Shown here: positions 60,830 to 64,000 of the stretch, piece after piece
Layout: each line of letters begins with the position of its first letter
Position numbering within the stretch: the stretch's first letter is position 1
Assembly: GCA_945888515.1 (NCBI GenBank)
Contig: CAMDAD010000002.1
Span: 146,302 to 210,301 of the forward strand
Direction: 5' to 3'
DNA from: Akkermansia muciniphila
Lineage (GTDB): Bacteria; Verrucomicrobiota; Verrucomicrobiia; Verrucomicrobiales; Akkermansiaceae
DNA: 64,000 bases
Position numbers and translations under genes: made by a program
The notes under the pieces: generated by a model
Seen by the model: only the letters and a program-made list of their open reading frames with translations
Told to the model about the DNA's origin: nothing
The model's database searches: none

Positions 60830-63800
60830 CTAACTGACTTTTGCTTTGAAGTTCTTATAGCTGTTTACCCAGTCGAATTTGATTTCGTTGGAGACGGCTT
60901 TGAAGTGGAGTTCGCCAAATCTGATTTTGTCTTTTTCGACATCTGATAATCCATTTAGGTCTTTGGCCATTTTGGTTTCGATGATGAAGTAGAGGCGGAG
61001 GTGGCCATTTGTCTGGCGGCAGACGATGGCCCAGTCCGGGGAGTAGTGGCCGTGGGGGGTGTCGATGATGAAGCCACCCTTTTTGAGTTTGGTGAAGAGT
61101 TCAACGCTATCGTCGTGATCGAGTTGTTCGGCGAAGTCGTATTCGCCGTTGCTATCCATGTTGTAGTATTGGTGGACGGCTTTTTTCTTGGAGGCGTTGG
61201 TTTGGTAAACGCGTTTGATGTTGGCGGCGAGCGCGTCCTCGTCGATCACGTCGGCGGCGAGGATTTCGGCGGAGTCGAGTTTGTAGGCGTCGATGATCTC
61301 GTAGGCGTGGACGCCTTCGGCCTTGGCGCGGGTGAGTGATTTCGCAATGAGGCGGGTGAATTCCTCCAGCTTGTCCTGGGAGTTCAGGAGTTCGCGGTTG
61401 TGGAAGCCACGCACGATTTCTAGGATGGCGAGGCGAGGCATCATGGTGTGATACATGATGTGATCGACGATCTGGAGGTCGGTCTTGCGGAATTCGGGAC
61501 GGTCGATTTTGTATTCGGTGGCCTCGTCGCGGATCAGATTGTCCTTGGTCGTGATAGCTTTGCCCGCTTTGTCGAATTGCAGGGAGCCGCCTTCTACGGT
61601 GGTGATGTATTCCAGTTTCTGACCGGCGAAGTGCTTGTTAGTCTCGCGAATGCAGGAGGCGATGAACTCGTCGGAATCCAGATTGAAACGATACAGGGTG
61701 CGGGTGGTGAGATGCTCGGTGAGGTGATCGAGGATGTTTTTGAATTCCGTCTCGGTAACGTATTTGCACTTGTCATTGATGATCGGTTCAACGTCTCCGT
61801 TTTCAATCTTGAGCTTGCGGCTGCCTTTCTCCCGCATGGCTTCCCCAAAGTGTTTCTTGATGTTGATGGCGTGTTCCGCGAGGGTTGGGTGGGCAAAGTT
61901 GATTTCCTTGATCTTCTCCGTGGCGTCTTTGGTGAGGACGTTCTTGTCGGTGATGATCTTCTTGCGGGTGAGTTCCTGCTTCAGCGCGTTGATGAGGTCG
62001 GGCGTGATCTTCTCGGGTGGAAGTCCGGCGGCGACCAGTGTGTTTTGTAGGATCGTTTCCGTGACTTCCTCGCGATTGAATCCGGTTTCCTCGTTGAAGT
62101 CGTTTTGCAGTGCCTCGGCGAATTGGTCGTAGTGGTCGTTGGCAATGACGGTGAGGACGTTGACGGTTTCGTCGCTGATACGCTTGCCGTGAATGTCCAC
62201 CGGCAGGCGCAGGCCGCGGCCGATCTCTTGTTTCTTGGCAATGTCGTTGTGGGACTTCTTGAGGGTGCAGAGGGTAAAGACGTTCGGATTGTCCCAGCCT
62301 TCGCGCAGCGCGGAGTGGGAGAAGATGAAGGCGAGTGGCTCGTTGAAGGTGATGAGCTCGTCCTTCTTCTCAAGGATCAGTTCGATGCCCCTGTCAATGT
62401 CTTCCTGGGATTTGGCTTTGGGCTCGCCGTTAGTACTGTATTCGAGTTCGGCGATTCCCTGCTTCTTGTCGCGGGCGAAGTAGCCCTCGCGCACCTGCTG
62501 GGTGGCGATGCCCTGTGGGAAGAGGTAACCGTATTCGTTTCGTTTGAACTGGATCTCGGCGCGATTGAGGTAAGCCTCGTATTCTTCATCGAAGATTCGG
62601 AGGTATTCGCCGCGTCCGTCGGGGCGGGTGTCGTCGCGCACTTTGGCGACTTCATCGATGAAGAACAGGGTGAGCGTCTTGACATCATAGCCTGCGTCGA
62701 GAAGACCGAACTGCCGCTCAAAGTGGCTTTCGATCGCAATGCGAATCTGAATCCGCTTGGCTTCCTCTTGGGAAATTGTTTCGTTGCTCTGACCGTGATC
62801 GAGTTCGAGGTCTCCTTGCGGGGTGGTGATGAGAAGCGGACGGGAGGCGTGGGGTTGGGCGGCGATGCGGAAACCACGGTATTGGGGAAGATTTTCAGAC
62901 AAGTCGTGGAGGTCGGCGTTGTTCTCCACGCGGAAGGTTTTCAAGCGGATTTTTCCACTTTGACGGCCTTGTTCCTGAGAAAATAGTTCTATCGCGGCGC
63001 TCAGGTCCTTATTGAATTTCACGTAGCGCACGTAGGGCCGGTCCTTGGGCACTTGGCCATAGACGGTTTTGACGCGGATGCGTTTGACGAGGTTCTGTTC
63101 GTAGGCCTGGAAGGAATCGAGAGAGTAGATCTTGTTAAAAGGAAACTCCTGGCGGTGGGTGGCGGAATACTTCAGCTCAAATAGCGGCTGCAATTCCGAG
63201 AGTTGCTCGCGGGCTTTCGAGGGTTTCTTTTTGCTTCCTTCTACCTTCTGCGGTTCGTCAATGATGACGATGGGATGCAGGTCCTTGATGCGCTCCCAGA
63301 GGATTTCTCCGCCAAGCTCCTGTTCCTTTTGGATCAGGGTCTTCGCGCTGTTAAAGGCCTGATAGTTGATGACGCAAATATCCAAGTCGTGGGTTTCGAC
63401 GAAGGTCTTGAGGCGGGTGAGATTCTTGGAGTCGTAAACGAAGCTGTGTTTGGAAAGATCGGCGTTGTGGAGGGTTTTGAAGTGGCCGTGGAGTTGGTCG
63501 AGTGTCTTCTCCACCCCCTTGAGGATGGCGACGCTGGGGACGACGATGAGGAACTTCTTGAAGCCGTATTCCTGATGGAGCGTGAGGATGCTGCGGAGAT
63601 AGACGTAGGTCTTGCCGGTGCCGGTTTCCATCTCGATGCCGAAATGGCAGCCGTGGAGGACCTCATCCATGAAGATGCGGTTGGAAAGTTGCGTCTGGCG
63701 GACGTTTTCCAAGAGCTTGGTGCCGACAGTGAGCTGGGGATTGCGGGCCTCGCCCATGAATAGGGCGCCGCGACCGTAGATGCCCTGCTGATTGCGGGGA

Positions 63801-63883
63801 ATGCCCTCAAACACGCTAATGGTGCTCTGGATGGCTTGGCTCTGGTGAGGCAGCGCTGGGTCGAAATGGAAGGTGACGCGCAT
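60830..63883 (-). CDS. res: Type III restriction enzyme Res subunit
   Basis: ATP-dependent helicase-like restriction subunit that would cut unmodified DNA with a Mod partner. 1,017 residues: N-terminal SF2 helicase core with METGTGKT (about residue 85, Walker A), VIIDEPQ (DExx), SHSALREGWDNPNVF and EIGRGLRLPVDIHGKRI (motif VI), and a C-terminal PD-(D/E)xK nuclease with SPDWAIVCRQ, then FIIETKMAK. Motif and size suit Res. The start codon ATG (63881-63883) has no Shine-Dalgarno; it is just 3 nt from a heptamer array (63887 onward). The mod gene would be upstream, beyond the window. Alternative: part of an orphan type III system. Confidence 0.9.
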   Translation of the reverse strand: MRVTFHFDPALPHQSQAIQSTISVFEGIPRNQQGIYGRGALFMGEARNPQLTVGTKLLENVRQTQLSNRIFMDEVLHGCHFGIEMETGTGKTYVYLRSILTLHQEYGFKKFLIVVPSVAILKGVEKTLDQLHGHFKTLHNADLSKHSFVYDSKNLTRLKTFVETHDLDICVINYQAFNSAKTLIQKEQELGGEILWERIKDLHPIVIIDEPQKVEGSKKKPSKAREQLSELQPLFELKYSATHRQEFPFNKIYSLDSFQAYEQNLVKRIRVKTVYGQVPKDRPYVRYVKFNKDLSAAIELFSQEQGRQSGKIRLKTFRVENNADLHDLSENLPQYRGFRIAAQPHASRPLLITTPQGDLELDHGQSNETISQEEAKRIQIRIAIESHFERQFGLLDAGYDVKTLTLFFIDEVAKVRDDTRPDGRGEYLRIFDEEYEAYLNRAEIQFKRNEYGYLFPQGIATQQVREGYFARDKKQGIAELEYSTNGEPKAKSQEDIDRGIELILEKKDELITFNEPLAFIFSHSALREGWDNPNVFTLCTLKKSHNDIAKKQEIGRGLRLPVDIHGKRISDETVNVLTVIANDHYDQFAEALQNDFNEETGFNREEVTETILQNTLVAAGLPPEKITPDLINALKQELTRKKIITDKNVLTKDATEKIKEINFAHPTLAEHAINIKKHFGEAMREKGSRKLKIENGDVEPIINDKCKYVTETEFKNILDHLTEHLTTRTLYRFNLDSDEFIASCIRETNKHFAGQKLEYITTVEGGSLQFDKAGKAITTKDNLIRDEATEYKIDRPEFRKTDLQIVDHIMYHTMMPRLAILEIVRGFHNRELLNSQDKLEEFTRLIAKSLTRAKAEGVHAYEIIDAYKLDSAEILAADVIDEDALAANIKRVYQTNASKKKAVHQYYNMDSNGEYDFAEQLDHDDSVELFTKLKKGGFIIDTPHGHYSPDWAIVCRQTNGHLRLYFIIETKMAKDLNGLSDVEKDKIRFGELHFKAVSNEIKFDWVNSYKNFKAKVS

Positions 63884-63886
63884 GGT

Positions 63887-64000
63887 AATTATGAATTATG
63901 AATTATGAATTATGAATTATGAATTATGAATTATGAATTATGAATTATGAATTATGAATTATGAATTATGAATTATGAATTATGAATTATGAATTATGAA
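63887..64000. repeat. Heptanucleotide tandem array (AATTATG), at least 16 copies, cut by window end
   Basis: From 63887 the sequence is AATTATG repeated without any error for 114 bp up to the last base, so the true length is unknown. Read on the minus strand the unit is CATAATT, which holds CATAAT, five of six bases of a -10 box. Both strands carry stop codons in all frames every 21 nt, so it is not coding. It ends 3 nt before the res start codon. Confidence 0.95.

Noticed and set aside
61001..63763. Several long plus-strand frames opposite the res gene
   Set aside because: Val/Gly-rich antisense shadows of a gene with clear helicase motifs on the minus strand.
1..64000. Recurrent GTTAG/CTAAC pentamer, often just before or inside genes
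   Set aside because: It is easy to spot by eye, for example as TTCTAACAA and CCTAACAG, but my rough count is not above what a 5-mer should give in 64 kb on two strands. An exact k-mer count against a codon-shuffled control would be needed.
63887..64000. Heptamer array as a CRISPR or coding repeat
   Set aside because: There are no spacers and the unit is 7 bp; both strands contain stops in all frames every 21 bp.

Overview
The window looks like chromosome of a Verrucomicrobiota bacterium, or a close relative in the Planctomycetes-Verrucomicrobia group. The signs are a Planctomycetes/Verrucomicrobia-type (PVM) bacterial microcompartment operon, secreted sulfatases and glycosidases with Sec signal peptides, DUF5069, DUF6288 and TIGR04073-like proteins, a modular cellulase with MBG repeats and a D-x-D-x-DG C-terminal module, and very few Shine-Dalgarno sequences. 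Base composition is moderately GC-rich and even throughout. I saw no tRNA, rRNA, CRISPR array, transposase or integrase.

Layout. 1-8.4 kb: a 5'-truncated membrane-anchored protein, a small unknown protein, a PQQ-type beta-propeller coupled to a VanX-like dipeptidase, a DUF5069 protein, infC (probable AUA start) coupled to a HAD phosphatase, and a DEAD-box helicase. 8.4-13.5 kb: one 1,699-residue secreted GH5 protein. 13.6-16.3 kb: arginine decarboxylase and an FHA membrane protein. 16.4-26.8 kb (minus strand): a carbohydrate block with a GH78-like rhamnosidase, a beta-helix glycosidase, a PDZ/HEAT DUF6288 protein, a SASA esterase and two sulfatases, plus a DUF3820 protein and a broken AbrB/MazE-like antitoxin. 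27.0-33.5 kb (plus strand): a ten-gene BMC operon with PduL, three BMC-H, acetate kinase, three BMC-P, a CoA-acylating aldehyde dehydrogenase and a class II aldolase.

33.5-64 kb: an Mrr-type nuclease, an operon of sigma-54 activator, upp and selO, then apaG-like, mdh, a stand-alone coaB domain, a Sel1-repeat protein, FmdB, ComEC and a TPR protein, a RelE-like protein, purE-purK, a secreted TIM-barrel protein, a TIGR04073-like protein, an alpha/beta hydrolase, an L,D-transpeptidase overlapping hflX, miaB, an ExbD-like protein, uppS, an M3 peptidase, a MidA-like methyltransferase, an SDR protein, and finally a type III restriction Res subunit. The Res start codon lies directly beside a heptanucleotide tandem array that runs off the window.

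How the parts fit together (inference). The secreted rhamnosidase, sulfatases and esterase could release rhamnose or fucose from sulfated polysaccharides. Kinases and isomerases outside this window would make the ketose 1-phosphate. The BMC aldolase would then release lactaldehyde inside the shell, where the aldehyde dehydrogenase, PduL and AckA would convert aldehyde through acyl-CoA and acyl phosphate to acid plus ATP. The most unusual points are the extra BMC-H and the Cys-rich aldehyde dehydrogenase in the BMC, the SD-less A/C-rich leaders, the AUA-started infC, a domain nested inside an MBG repeat, the degenerate receiver of the sigma-54 activator, the degenerate ComEC metallo-beta-lactamase motif, and the heptamer array at the restriction gene.
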